Program-made: the position numbers and the translations under genes
Source of the DNA: Achromobacter xylosoxidans
Lineage (GTDB): Bacteria > Pseudomonadota > Gammaproteobacteria > Burkholderiales > Burkholderiaceae_B
Reading direction: 5' to 3'
NCBI RefSeq assembly: GCF_002192695.1
Contig: NZ_MTLG01000075.1
Coordinates: 124,001-188,000 of the forward strand
DNA: 64,000 bases
The notes under the pieces: model-generated
Told to the model about the DNA's origin: nothing
Seen by the model: only the letters and a program-made list of their open reading frames with translations
Databases searched by the model: none
Shown here: positions 9,218 through 17,720 of the stretch, in pieces
How the letters are laid out: each line of letters begins with the position of its first letter
Numbering within the stretch: position 1 is the first letter of the stretch

Positions 9218-9273
9218 TCCTCCCATAGCCTGGCGTACAAGTGCTTGAACGCGTGGTGTAAACCCTTATTTAA

Positions 9274-9311
9274 CACTATATCAATTAAATCTATATTTAA
9301 TTGATATAGTG
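9274..9311. promoter_or_regulatory. 16-bp perfect inverted repeat, probable operator
   Basis: Arms at 9274-9289 (CACTATATCAATTAAA) and 9296-9311 are exact reverse complements, separated by TCTATA. The stretch is strongly AT-rich inside GC-rich DNA. It sits 57 nt after the TetR stop and 55 nt before the Bug gene, and has no U-tract, so an operator fits better than a terminator. The TATATTTAA/TATATCAA content could also hold a -10 element. It shares the 8-mer TTAATTGA with the repeat at 2826, but with the half-sites turned the other way round. Confidence 0.6.
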
Positions 9312-9366
9312 GCAATTAATAAGCGGCCGCGTCCCTTTCTCCGGCGCGCGCCCATAAGGAGACATC

Positions 9367-10341
9367 ATGAAGGCACCACGCTGGCTGACGGGATTGGCCA
9401 TGGTTCTGGGTTGCGCGGCTTACGGCGCCGCAGGCGCGCAGCAGTACCCCGACAAGCCAGTGAGGATCATCGCGCCTACGGCCGCCGGCAGCGCGCCGGA
9501 CATCATCACGCGGCTGGTCGCCGACAGGCTGGGCCGCCAATGGGGACATCAGGTCATCGTCGAAAACCGCCCTGGGGGCAACGGCATCATCGGCATGAAC
9601 GCGCTGACCCGCGCCGATCCGGACGGCTACACGCTGGCCATGTTCCACGCAGCCGCGGCCGTCACCACGCCGTTCCTGTACCAGGCCGCCAAGTTCGACA
9701 TCGAACGCGATACCGAAGTCGTGGCGACGCTGGCCTATACGCCGATGATGCTGGTTACGACTCCTGGCACGCCTTACCGTTCGGTTGCCGATCTGATCGC
9801 CGCCGCCACAGGGGGAGAGGCTTCGGACTTGGTGATAGGCAGTCCGACCCGCGGTTCGATACCCAACCTGTCGGTCTATCTGATCGGCCAACTGGGCGGC
9901 CGCGAATTCCGGCAGGTCAGCTTCAGCGGCACCTCGCAAGCCCTGCAAGCCCTGATCAAGGGCGACATACCCGTCTACATAGACGGCGTCGCGCCGCTTG
10001 TGCCCCTGGTGCGCGCGGGCAAGCTGGTGCCGGTTGCGATGAGCGCGGATCGGACGTTGCCGGGCTTCGAAGGCATTCCCTTGGTCAAGGACACCTTGCC
10101 CGGCATGGTGACCTTGGGCTGGTTCGCGGTCTTCGCGCCGAAGGGGACGCCGGCGCCGGTTCTGGACACCCTGAACGCGGCCATCAACAAGGCCCTGCAG
10201 GAACCGGAGGTGCAGAGCCGTCTGGCGGACCTGGGAACCTTCGTCATGCCACAAGGCCGAACCCAGGCCAGCGCGTTCGTGCATGACGAAAAGGCGAAAT
10301 GGGGCGGCGTCATCGCCACCGCGCAGGTCAAGGCGGAGTAG
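9367..10341 (+). CDS. Bug family tripartite tricarboxylate transporter substrate-binding protein
   Basis: A 324-residue periplasmic solute receptor. A signal peptide ends near AAGAQQ (about residue 25), followed by the family opening YPDKPVRIIAPTAAGSAPDII and the VENRPGGNGIIG motif (about 65-75), which lines the carboxylate-binding site. Bug proteins bind organic acids, including aromatic ones, for TctAB-type permeases. No permease gene is present here, which is usual for the family. The context suggests it captures the aromatic acid handled by the 2.8-8.3 kb operon. AAGGAGA (9356-9362) precedes the ATG. Confidence 0.9.
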   Translation: MKAPRWLTGLAMVLGCAAYGAAGAQQYPDKPVRIIAPTAAGSAPDIITRLVADRLGRQWGHQVIVENRPGGNGIIGMNALTRADPDGYTLAMFHAAAAVTTPFLYQAAKFDIERDTEVVATLAYTPMMLVTTPGTPYRSVADLIAAATGGEASDLVIGSPTRGSIPNLSVYLIGQLGGREFRQVSFSGTSQALQALIKGDIPVYIDGVAPLVPLVRAGKLVPVAMSADRTLPGFEGIPLVKDTLPGMVTLGWFAVFAPKGTPAPVLDTLNAAINKALQEPEVQSRLADLGTFVMPQGRTQASAFVHDEKAKWGGVIATAQVKAE

Positions 10342-10531
10342 GGGGAAGCCGGCGGGAGACGCAAGGGCGGGGAGCGTTATGCAACTTAAGCTGTCGGCAG
10401 CACGCAGGGGATGTGTGGCCTTGCATAGCCGAATTGACAAGGGTGCTTACCGACAGTTGCGAGCGCGAACGGCCAGGCGCAGTTAAGGTTTCGGAGTCGC
10501 ACGGAATTTCCGATCAGGAGACTGAAGCCCC

Positions 10532-11164
10532 ATGCATTCCACGCAACCCTACAAGACCGCCATTCCACGCCATCCCGCGAACCGCTCGCCCATGGGCTGG
10601 CTGCAGGAGCGCGCGCAGTTCGTCCGGGCGCTGCTGTCCAACCCCACGGCCATAGGCGCGGTGGCGCCGTCCGGCGCGGCGTTGGCGGCGGCCATTACCG
10701 CCAGCATTCCGCCCGGCGCGGGAAAAGTCCTGGAGCTGGGCTGCGGCACGGGTGTTTTTACCCGCGAAATGCTGCGCCGGGGCGTGGATCCGGCCGGCTT
10801 GGTGCTGGTCGAACAGGATTCGGCCATGAGTTCCAGCCTGCGCACGCAGTTTCCCGAAGCCACAGTGTTGCAGGTGCCGGCGCAGGAACTTTGCCGCAAG
10901 CGCCATCCGGAAATGAATGGGATAGGCGCCGCCATTTGCGGCTTGCCGCTGCGCAACATGAGCCCGGCGCATCATCAGCAGCTGCTGGCCGCCGTGTTCG
11001 ACGCGCTGCCCGCGGAGGGATCGATGGCGCTTTTCACCTATGGGGTGCGGTGCCCCATCTCCACAAGCGTGCTCGAGGCCTGCGGCCTGCGGGCGCGCAA
11101 GGTCGGGTTCGTGCCGCTGAACCTGCCACCGGCCTCGGTGTACAGCCTGGTCCGGCAGGCCTAG
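10532..11164 (+). CDS. class I SAM methyltransferase, PmtA-like (phospholipid N-methyltransferase)
   Basis: 210 residues. The segment up to about 60 (FVRALLSNPTAIGAVAPSG) is the conserved N-terminus of rhizobial-type PmtA phospholipid N-methyltransferases and their relatives. SAM motif I is ELGCGTGVF at about 65-73, followed by an acidic motif II, LVLVEQD. It would use S-adenosylmethionine, probably on phosphatidylethanolamine at the inner face of the membrane. Relatives annotated as rRNA adenine methylase-like share the same fold. It is a single gene with a roughly 190-nt upstream gap containing TTGACA at 10434 but no convincing -10. Confidence 0.75.
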   Translation: MHSTQPYKTAIPRHPANRSPMGWLQERAQFVRALLSNPTAIGAVAPSGAALAAAITASIPPGAGKVLELGCGTGVFTREMLRRGVDPAGLVLVEQDSAMSSSLRTQFPEATVLQVPAQELCRKRHPEMNGIGAAICGLPLRNMSPAHHQQLLAAVFDALPAEGSMALFTYGVRCPISTSVLEACGLRARKVGFVPLNLPPASVYSLVRQA

Positions 11165-11380
11165 GCCGATCCGGCGGGCATGGACAGACTCGGCATATCC
11201 AAATGGGCTAGGGCAGGGTATTGCAAATAACTAATTGACACCAAAAGATCGCTCAACCAACATCGCAGTCATAACTATTGGCGGCCTGGGACGCGTGCGT
11301 GCGGGGTAGACAGCCACGTCGTAGCAGGCCGGCAGGGTTCAGGAACACCCACGATTCCGGACCCCAACGAGGAGACTGCA

Positions 11381-12628
11381 ATGCGTTCATCCCTGATCGA
11401 GAGCGCGGCGCGACGGCGCCTGTTGGCTGGCGGCGCCAGCGCCTTGGCCGCAGCCGGCCTGGGACGCGCGGCCTTGGCCGCGGAGCAGAAAGCGGCGCCA
11501 GCCGCGGCTGCGCCAGCGGCCCCAGCCTCCGCCGCCAAGCCGCTGCCGGCCTATGCGGCCTGGAAGCAGCCCGACGCGATGATCGTGCACAGCGCCAACA
11601 CCATAGAAACGCGGCGCGAGGCATTCGGCAGCGGGGTGGTCACGCCGCTGCGCCAACTCTATGTGCGCAACAACCTGCCGCCGCCCGACGAGTCCATCGT
11701 GGCCGACCGGGACGCGTGGGTCATCGAAATCGGCGGGGTGGCCAAGCCCATGACGCTGAGCGTGGGGCAGCTCAAGAGCATGGGCCTGCAGACGCTGGCG
11801 ATGGTGTTGCAGTGCTCGGGCAACGGCCGCGGTTACTTCCCGAACAAGCCCAGCGGCACGCCCTGGCAGGTCGGCGCGGCTGGCTGCGTGATCTGGAGCG
11901 GCTTGCCGGTCAGCGTCCTGGTCGAACACTGCGGCGGATTGAGCGCCGGCGCCGTCTACATGACCGGCACCGGCGGCGAGAAGCTGCCCGACGGCCTGGA
12001 TCCCAACATGGTCATGGTCGAGCGCTCGGTGCCCAAGGAAGCGTTGCGGGATGCGCTTTTGGCGTGGGAGCTGAACGGCGAGCCGATCCCGCTGGCCCAT
12101 GGCGGTCCCTTGCGCCTGATCGTGCCGGGCTACACGGGCGTGAACAGCGTCAAGTACGTCAAGCGGCTGGCGTTCACCGAAAAGGAAAGCCCGGCCGCGA
12201 TCCAGCAGACCGGCTACCGCCTGGCGCCGCCAGGGCAGAAGGGCGATCCGACCCAGCCCTCGGTGTGGGCCATGGGCGTGAAGTCGTGGATCAATACGCC
12301 CAATCCGGCCGCGTCCACCTTTAAGGCGGGGCGCGTGGTGGTGCAGGGGGTGGCGTTTGGCGGCACCAACGGCATCAAGCAGGTCGAGGTTTCGACCGAC
12401 GGCGGCAAGAACTGGCGGAAAGCGGAACTGGTCGGCCCGGACCTCGGGCGCTATGCTTGGCGCCAGTTCGCCTTGCCGGTGGAGCTGGCAGCGGGCGAAC
12501 ACGTGCTGGTCAGCCGGGCCACGGATACCGAGGGCCGGGTGCAGGACGAAGAGCGGCCGCAGAATTCCGGCGGCTACATCAACAGCAGTTGGCGTGACCA
12601 TGCCGTGGCGGTGGTGGTCCAGGCATGA
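11381..12628 (+). CDS. sulfite dehydrogenase, SoxC/SorA-type molybdopterin subunit
   Basis: A 415-residue sulfite-oxidase-family enzyme. An N-terminal twin-arginine segment (RRRLLAGGASALAAAGL, residues 11-27) predicts folded Tat export to the periplasm. The molybdenum-binding Cys is Cys145 in LQCSGNGR. The moco domain is followed from about residue 310 by the dimerisation domain, with the GTNGIKQVEVSTDGGKNW segment. It oxidises sulfite to sulfate and passes electrons to a c-type cytochrome, whose gene starts inside its stop codon. No soxXYZAB genes are nearby, so stand-alone sulfite detoxification or oxidation (SorAB-like) is more likely than the full Sox system. Confidence 0.87.
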   Translation: MRSSLIESAARRRLLAGGASALAAAGLGRAALAAEQKAAPAAAAPAAPASAAKPLPAYAAWKQPDAMIVHSANTIETRREAFGSGVVTPLRQLYVRNNLPPPDESIVADRDAWVIEIGGVAKPMTLSVGQLKSMGLQTLAMVLQCSGNGRGYFPNKPSGTPWQVGAAGCVIWSGLPVSVLVEHCGGLSAGAVYMTGTGGEKLPDGLDPNMVMVERSVPKEALRDALLAWELNGEPIPLAHGGPLRLIVPGYTGVNSVKYVKRLAFTEKESPAAIQQTGYRLAPPGQKGDPTQPSVWAMGVKSWINTPNPAASTFKAGRVVVQGVAFGGTNGIKQVEVSTDGGKNWRKAELVGPDLGRYAWRQFALPVELAAGEHVLVSRATDTEGRVQDEERPQNSGGYINSSWRDHAVAVVVQA

Positions 12629-12969
12629 GGGAAGCCGCGTCGGCATTGCCTAGGAAGCGCGCCATTTTTGCCGGATTGCTGGTAGCCGGCCTGCACGCCG
12701 GCGCGCTGGCGGCTGAACCCGACATGGAGGCGGGCCGCGCCTTGTTCGTCGGCGCGACGCCAGCCTGCGCGCTTTGCCACACCCTGAACGACGCGCAGTC
12801 CAGCGGCGCCATCGGCCCCAAGCTCGATGAAATCAAGCCCGATGCGGCGCGCGTGGAGACGGCCATCCGCAATGGCATTGGCCAGATGCCGGCCTACACG
12901 ACGTTGTCGGACAAGGAAATCGAGACGCTGGCGGCCTATGTGGCCAAGGCCACCGGGGCGCAGCCTTGA
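12625..12969 (+). CDS. periplasmic cytochrome c, electron acceptor of the sulfite dehydrogenase
   Basis: 114 residues. A signal peptide is followed by one heme-binding site, CALCH at residues 48-52, and a probable axial Met in GIGQMPAY (about 90). The size and layout fit a SorB-like monoheme cytochrome. It overlaps the dehydrogenase gene by 4 nt (ATGA), so the pair should be co-translated and form the sulfite-to-cytochrome electron path in the periplasm. Confidence 0.87.
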   Translation: MREAASALPRKRAIFAGLLVAGLHAGALAAEPDMEAGRALFVGATPACALCHTLNDAQSSGAIGPKLDEIKPDAARVETAIRNGIGQMPAYTTLSDKEIETLAAYVAKATGAQP

Positions 12970-12996
12970 GCGGACGCCGGTGCCGCGCGCCAAACC

Positions 12997-13284
12997 CTAA
13001 GCGCGGCGGCGAGCGTCAAGCGCGCGTCTGGCGCGGGCCAGGGTAGCCGCCGGCAATTCGCCGAACGCGGCCTTGTACTGCGCACTGAAGCGCCCCAGGT
13101 GCAAGAATCCAAATTGAAGCGCGACATCGGTGACGGTGCCGCCCGTGCGCAGCCGCTGGTCCCGCGCCTGTTCCAGCCGGATCTGACGCAGCCGCTTCAT
13201 CGGCGATTCGGCCCCAGCCTCGCGAAAGCCGGCTTGGAGGCTTCGAATGCTGATGTCGATTGCCGAGGCAATGTCGGCGACTGA
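12997..13284 (-). pseudogene. AraC-family regulator, C-terminal DNA-binding half only
   Basis: The leftward frame encodes about 95 residues of a typical AraC/XylS double helix-turn-helix: SVADIASAIDISIRSLQAGF at its start, then TVTDVALQFGFLHLGRFSAQYK and a natural basic C-terminus. The sensor domain (usually about 200 residues) is missing. Homology stops at about 13284, exactly where the aldehyde dehydrogenase fragment begins on the other strand. An in-frame ATG at 13329 exists, but the codons between read antisense through the dehydrogenase fragment. Probably non-functional. Confidence 0.8.
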
Positions 13285-13987
13285 CATCGTGTTTCCAGAC
13301 ATAGACGATATCGACGCGGTCGTGGACAACGCGCTGTTTGCCGCGCTTTATTGCAACGGGCAGTCATGCCTGGCCGGGACACGCTTGTTCCTGCACGCCG
13401 ATATCTACGGCGCATTCATGGAAAAACTGGTGCAGGCAGCCCAGCGCCTGCGTATCGGCGACCCTCTGGACGAAAACGTGCATTTGAGTTGTCTGATCAA
13501 CAAGCAGCAGGGCGAGAGGGTGCTTGATTACATACGGATCGGCAAAGACGAGGGCTCCAAGCTGCTGGCTGGCGGGTCGCGGATCAAGGTCGGCGGGCAT
13601 GAGCACGGCTACTTCATTGAACCCACCATCCTGGAAGCGCGCAATGCAATGCGGGTCGCGCAGGAAGAGATTTTCGGGCCAGTGCTTTCCGTGATCCGCT
13701 GGAGCGACGTCGATACGATGATCGCCGAAGCCAACGATGTCCCGTACGGCCTGGCTTCAGGCATCTGCACGTCGAATCTCAAGCATGCGCTGGAAACGGC
13801 GGACCGGCTGCAAGCCGGGAACGTTTGGATCAACCGGTACTTCAACCTCAGCAGCGGTTCGCCGTTCGGAGGCATGAAGGAAAGCGGGATAGGTCGCGAG
13901 CACTGCCGCGAAACGCTGCATATGTACTCGCAGCTGAAGGCGATCACGCTGCAGAACGCGGTGCCGGCGGCGTGGTTCGCGAGGTAA
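13284..13987 (+). pseudogene. aldehyde dehydrogenase, C-terminal half only
   Basis: About 234 residues match the second half of an NAD(P)-dependent aldehyde dehydrogenase. The fragment begins at IVFPDIDDID (about residue 250 of a normal enzyme of about 480 residues). It keeps the catalytic Cys (GQSCLAG), EEIFGPV, and the PFGGMKESGIGREH C-terminal motif. The Rossmann NAD-binding half and the general-base Glu region are gone. An ATG at 13247 could start translation, but it lies in antisense AraC sequence. The fragment is open to its natural stop, so the loss is by deletion and not by slow decay. Confidence 0.85.
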
Positions 13988-14005
13988 TTTTGGAATATGC
14001 CGGGA

Positions 14006-14881
14006 TCATCGTTTACCTGCTCCATGGATGAGCCCCGGCATCACGGGCTGGGTCAGCTCGGCGGCGGCCGCAGGGGAATCCTTGGCCCGATAAGCCACCG
14101 CTGCCGACAAGGCCTCGATCAGGCCCAGCGCGGCGGTTTCGGAACTGGGGATCAACTGGCGCGTGGATACCGCGTACAGCACTACCGACGCCGTCGGCGC
14201 AAGCGGCGAGGTGGGTTTGTCGGTCAGCGCCAGCACAGGCACGCCGGCTCGCTGGGCGGAGCTCGCCAGGGTCACGGTGTCGGCCAGGTACCGTGGAAAG
14301 CCGATGGCGATCACTAAGTCCGTGCTGGTCATGCGCGACAACTGGCGGGCGGCGTGCGACACGCCGCCGGGGCCGGCCAGCGACTCGACCGAATGCAGGT
14401 GCATGCACAGGCAGCGCTGCAGCATGCCCGCCAGGAAACCGCTGGCGCCGAAACCAATGATGAAGACACGGTCGGCGGCCAGGATAGCCTCGACCGCCCG
14501 CTCGCAGGCGGCGGCATCCAGGCTTTGCTGGTTGCGCTGGGCGTTGCGGATGTCTTCGTCGAGCGTGGCGGCAAAGATCTGCACGGCGCTGGCCGAGTGC
14601 GCCAGCTCGGTGCGTAGCTTTTCGACCGGCTCCAGCGCGGCTTCGAAGCCGCGCGCCAGTTCGGCTCGGAACTGTGGATAGCCCGGCAGGTCCAGGGCTC
14701 GCGCAAAGCGGTTGGCGGTTGCCACCGACACATTCACCGCCGCCGCGAATTCATCGATGGTCATGGTGGCGACGCGGAACTGGTGCGCCAGGACGTACTC
14801 GGCCATCTTGTGCTGCTTGGGGCTCAGCGCGGGTTGGATCCGGGCGATCCGATCAGCGATCGTGAATACGGCCTTTGTCAT
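14006..14881 (-). CDS. MurR/RpiR family transcriptional regulator
   Basis: 291 residues from the ATG at 14881; an upstream in-frame start at 14929 is less likely. The N-terminal HTH_6 domain (residues about 1-80) includes TIDEFAAAVNVSVATANRFARALDL. A SIS phosphosugar-binding domain follows (about 115-260), with the RVFIIGFGASGF and STRQLIPSSE segments. Such regulators sense sugar phosphates or related catabolic intermediates. Its neighbours are the deletion scar and an MFS pump, so its own target may have been lost. It ends about 20 nt from the aldehyde dehydrogenase remnant, convergent with it. Confidence 0.87.
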   Translation of the reverse strand: MTKAVFTIADRIARIQPALSPKQHKMAEYVLAHQFRVATMTIDEFAAAVNVSVATANRFARALDLPGYPQFRAELARGFEAALEPVEKLRTELAHSASAVQIFAATLDEDIRNAQRNQQSLDAAACERAVEAILAADRVFIIGFGASGFLAGMLQRCLCMHLHSVESLAGPGGVSHAARQLSRMTSTDLVIAIGFPRYLADTVTLASSAQRAGVPVLALTDKPTSPLAPTASVVLYAVSTRQLIPSSETAALGLIEALSAAVAYRAKDSPAAAAELTQPVMPGLIHGAGKR

Positions 14882-15342
14882 CGAATTCGTCGATTTTCTT
14901 GGTTCAAGAGGGTAGGCGGACCAGGGCACCTGTGAACCGCATCTGCCCGTGACCGCGAAATTTACGGGAGTACGGAGGAGGCGACAATTCGCGTTGTTGT
15001 TCGCGTTTGCCCGAAGCGAGGCCTATCGAACAGATGCATGCGTATGGGAGCTTTCAGCACATTTTCACGTGCATGTAATTTTCCCAAGGCTCCGAACTAT
15101 TCATGTTTAGCGTCAAGAGCGGCAGTAGTGTAGCCATGAGAGTCTGGCTCGGAAACTATCGAAAATGCTGCTGCCACGTGCTAAGGTGTCTCTTCTCGCG
15201 CGGGCGTTCAGCCCTACGCGCCGTAAGCGTTCACGTCATCCAACGCGCCTAGAACCGCCTTCGTTGCGGTCAGGCGTGGCTGCGTGTACGCATGGGCCAA
15301 GTCGGATCGTGGCGTAGGCGTTTCCCATCGGAACCGCTATTC
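14882..15342. other. 461-bp gap without a recognised gene
   Basis: This stretch between the leftward RpiR gene and the rightward MFS gene has more mixed composition than its surroundings. I find no convincing ORF, RNA structure or long repeat in it. It must hold the divergent promoters of both genes, but I cannot place -35/-10 pairs with confidence. Confidence 0.5.
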
Positions 15343-16812
15343 ATGGCTCAAGATTCCACTCAAACCATTCCTGTGCCCGCGCCTGTGGCCAGCTATGCAG
15401 GCAGACGCCGCAATACGCTTACCGCCTTGCTGGTGGCCACAGCGTTCTTCATGGAGAACCTGGACGGCACAGTGATAACGACGGCCATGCCTGCAATGGC
15501 CAGGGACTTTGGTGTCATCCCCACCGACCTTGGCCTCGGAATAAGCGCCTACCTTTTGACCCTGGCTGTGTTCATTCCCATCAGCGGATGGATGGGCGAG
15601 CGCTTTGGTAGCCGTAGGGTGTTTTGCTCTGCGCTGATTCTCTTTACCTTGGCGTCCCTGGCCTGCGGTCTGGTGAACAACCTATGGGCGTTCCTCGCTT
15701 TGCGCGTGGTGCAAGGCATCGGCGGCGCCATGATGGTACCCGTTGGGCGACTGGTCCTGCTGCGCAGCACACCCAAGCACGATCTGATGCGAGTCATGTC
15801 CATCCTGATCTGGCCGGGGCTGTTCGCGCCGGTTCTGGGGCCTGCGTTGGGAGGATTCATTACCGAGTACACATCTTGGCGATGGATCTTCTATCTCAAT
15901 ATTCCAGTCGGTGTTATTGCGCTGGTCGCGGCTTGGCTGTTGATCCCTACCGAACTCGGCGACACCAAGCGTCCTTTCGATTGGAAGGGTTTCTTCTGGA
16001 TCGGCATTGGACTGGCCAGTGTGTTGTGGGCAGTGGAACTGTGCGGACGCACGGTGCCGCCATGGGAAGAGATGATGTTTTGCCTGGGCGTGGGTACTGC
16101 ACTTCTCTACACTGGGATTAGGCATTTGAACCGTCATCCTCATCCCATGCTATCGCTTGCACCGATCAAGCGACATAGCTATGCGGTAAACATCCGGGGT
16201 GGTTCGCTGTTCCGCATGTCGGTGGGCGCCGTGCCATTCCTGCTGCCGCTGATGTTCCAAGTTGGTTACGGCATGGACGCTTTTCATGCCGGCCAGCTGG
16301 TGCTGGCCGTATTCGCGGGCAATCTTGCGATGAAGATGTTCACGACGCCCGTGATGAAGCGATTCGGCTTTCGGCGGATTTTGTTGTGCAATGGGGTGTT
16401 CAACACGCTGGCCCTGGCGGCTTGCGCTCTGATCGGACCGGAGATGAGCTTCCTGACGACCGCCGTGATTTTGTTCATTGGCGGGTTGTCGCGTTCCATG
16501 CAGTTCACCGCGCTGAACACCTTGGCATTTGCGGAAATGCCGCAGGAGGACCTTGGCGCGGCCAGTTCGCTTTTTTCCACGATGTCGCAGTTGGCCTTGG
16601 GGATGGGCATTGCGCTCGGTGCGATCGCCATTCGGATTGGCGAGTGGGCGGCGCCCGTGGTGGGGTTGGACCACGCGCCGGGCGCCGCGTACCGTCTGGC
16701 ATTCCTGGTGGTTGCCGCGGTCTCCTTCGCTGGCATGTTGGATCTGCTCGGTTTGAAGCGTGAGGCCGGCAGCGCCGTCACCGGCGTACACGCCGAGGGA
16801 AAGGCGAAGTGA
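15343..16812 (+). CDS. MFS drug efflux transporter, DHA2 (EmrB/QacA) type
   Basis: 489 residues with 14 predicted membrane segments. The family-specific loop in the first helices (AFFMENLDGTVITTAMPAMA, about residues 33-52) and GWMGERFGSRRVF, motif A of MFS transporters, near 85 are visible. DHA2 members export hydrophobic drugs or metabolites by proton antiport, often with an EmrA adaptor and an outer-membrane channel, neither of which is here. The ATG at 15343 is preferred to an in-frame start at 15292 because it gives the usual short cytoplasmic N-terminus. A TetR gene overlaps or abuts its end, so the pair probably forms an autoregulated efflux unit. Confidence 0.88.
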   Translation: MAQDSTQTIPVPAPVASYAGRRRNTLTALLVATAFFMENLDGTVITTAMPAMARDFGVIPTDLGLGISAYLLTLAVFIPISGWMGERFGSRRVFCSALILFTLASLACGLVNNLWAFLALRVVQGIGGAMMVPVGRLVLLRSTPKHDLMRVMSILIWPGLFAPVLGPALGGFITEYTSWRWIFYLNIPVGVIALVAAWLLIPTELGDTKRPFDWKGFFWIGIGLASVLWAVELCGRTVPPWEEMMFCLGVGTALLYTGIRHLNRHPHPMLSLAPIKRHSYAVNIRGGSLFRMSVGAVPFLLPLMFQVGYGMDAFHAGQLVLAVFAGNLAMKMFTTPVMKRFGFRRILLCNGVFNTLALAACALIGPEMSFLTTAVILFIGGLSRSMQFTALNTLAFAEMPQEDLGAASSLFSTMSQLALGMGIALGAIAIRIGEWAAPVVGLDHAPGAAYRLAFLVVAAVSFAGMLDLLGLKREAGSAVTGVHAEGKAK

Positions 16813-16814
16813 CC

Positions 16815-17492
16815 ATGGCAAGCCGACGAGCACCCCAGCTAACCAGTCGCAGGCAGCCGCAACAGGTCCGATCCGCGGATTTGGTGGCCGCAATCCTGCA
16901 AGCCGCGAGCCAGGTGCTGGCCAGTGCCGATGCGCCACGATTCACCACGGCCCGCGTTGCCGAGCGGGCGGGAGTCAGCGTCGGCTCCGTCTACCAGTAC
17001 TTTCCGAACAAGGCCGCAATTCTCTTTCGGCTGCAAAGCGATGAGTGGGCGCGGACGGCCGAAACGCTGAGCGCCATCCTCACCGATTCAGCGCAATCGT
17101 CCGACGCGCGCCTGCAGGCTTGGGTGCATGCCTTCATTGCTTCGGAGTGCGACGAAGCGGCGGTTCGGGCAGCGCTGAGCGCTGCGGCGCCCCGTTATCG
17201 CGAGACACCGGGGTCCGGGCAGTCGCGGGAATCCATAGGTCACGCCCTGGAAACGTTCATGGCCGACGTTCTGCCGCAGGCCGCCGCCGATACGCGTACT
17301 CGTACCGGCGAGCTGTTACGGTCAACCCTCAATGCTGCCGGCAAGCAGTTTTCGATGACCCCGCGCACACCCGCCCAGATTCGCGACTATGCCGACTCCC
17401 TGTCCGAGATGTTCTGCGCCTATCTGCACGCCATGAGGGCGCGGGACGCCGGGGCGCGGATGCAAGGGACGCTTGGCTGGGCGGCGCGGTAG
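16815..17492 (+). CDS. TetR family regulator paired with the MFS pump
   Basis: 225 residues. The helix-turn-helix near residues 40-75 contains FTTARVAERAGVSVGSVYQYFPNKAAIL, split here by family convention into DNA-contact and helix-cap parts. The C-terminal half is a variable ligand pocket. It starts 2 nt after the MFS stop; a GTG at 16809 overlapping that stop is an alternative start. Co-transcription suggests it represses its own pump operon. Confidence 0.87.
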   Translation: MASRRAPQLTSRRQPQQVRSADLVAAILQAASQVLASADAPRFTTARVAERAGVSVGSVYQYFPNKAAILFRLQSDEWARTAETLSAILTDSAQSSDARLQAWVHAFIASECDEAAVRAALSAAAPRYRETPGSGQSRESIGHALETFMADVLPQAAADTRTRTGELLRSTLNAAGKQFSMTPRTPAQIRDYADSLSEMFCAYLHAMRARDAGARMQGTLGWAAR

Positions 17493-17615
17493 GACGGAAC
17501 GGCGAGGGCGTCTAGCCCTTCCTCGTGCTTCAATCGGCTCGACATCGGTGGCCTGCTGCCGCGCCAACATCAGGATTTGCCGTGGCGGAACGCCCTTTGC
17601 AGCCGGTTGGCAGAC

Positions 17616-17720
17616 GGTGATGACCTTCGACACGGAAGACGAGGCGGTGCGGATCGCCAGCGATTCGCCGTTTGGGCTGGCCGCCGCCGTCTTCACGCGC
17701 GACGCGGCCCGTTCATGGCC
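17616..17720 (+). pseudogene. short aldehyde dehydrogenase remnant
   Basis: One frame reads TVMTFDTEDEAVRIASDSPF and then GLAAAVFTRDAAR. This is the conserved stretch just after the EEIFGP motif of aldehyde dehydrogenases of the betaine-aldehyde type. Roughly 35 residues are recognisable; sequence on either side does not match, apart from a possible GGTPFAAGW piece just before. The remnant ends at the stop codon of the TonB receptor gene on the other strand. It comes from a different dehydrogenase than the fragment at 13284, since the two overlap in the protein alignment and differ there. Confidence 0.7.

Noticed and set aside
10391..10456. CTGTCGG and CCGACAG arms, and TTGACA at 10434, before the methyltransferase gene.
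   Set aside because: The loop is over 50 nt and no -10 box fits; could be chance.
11232..11242. Exact repeat of TAATTGACACC from the 2829 promoter, before the sulfite dehydrogenase gene.
   Set aside because: No partner arm and no -10 at proper spacing, so not called as an operator or promoter; mentioned only as a possible shared half-site.
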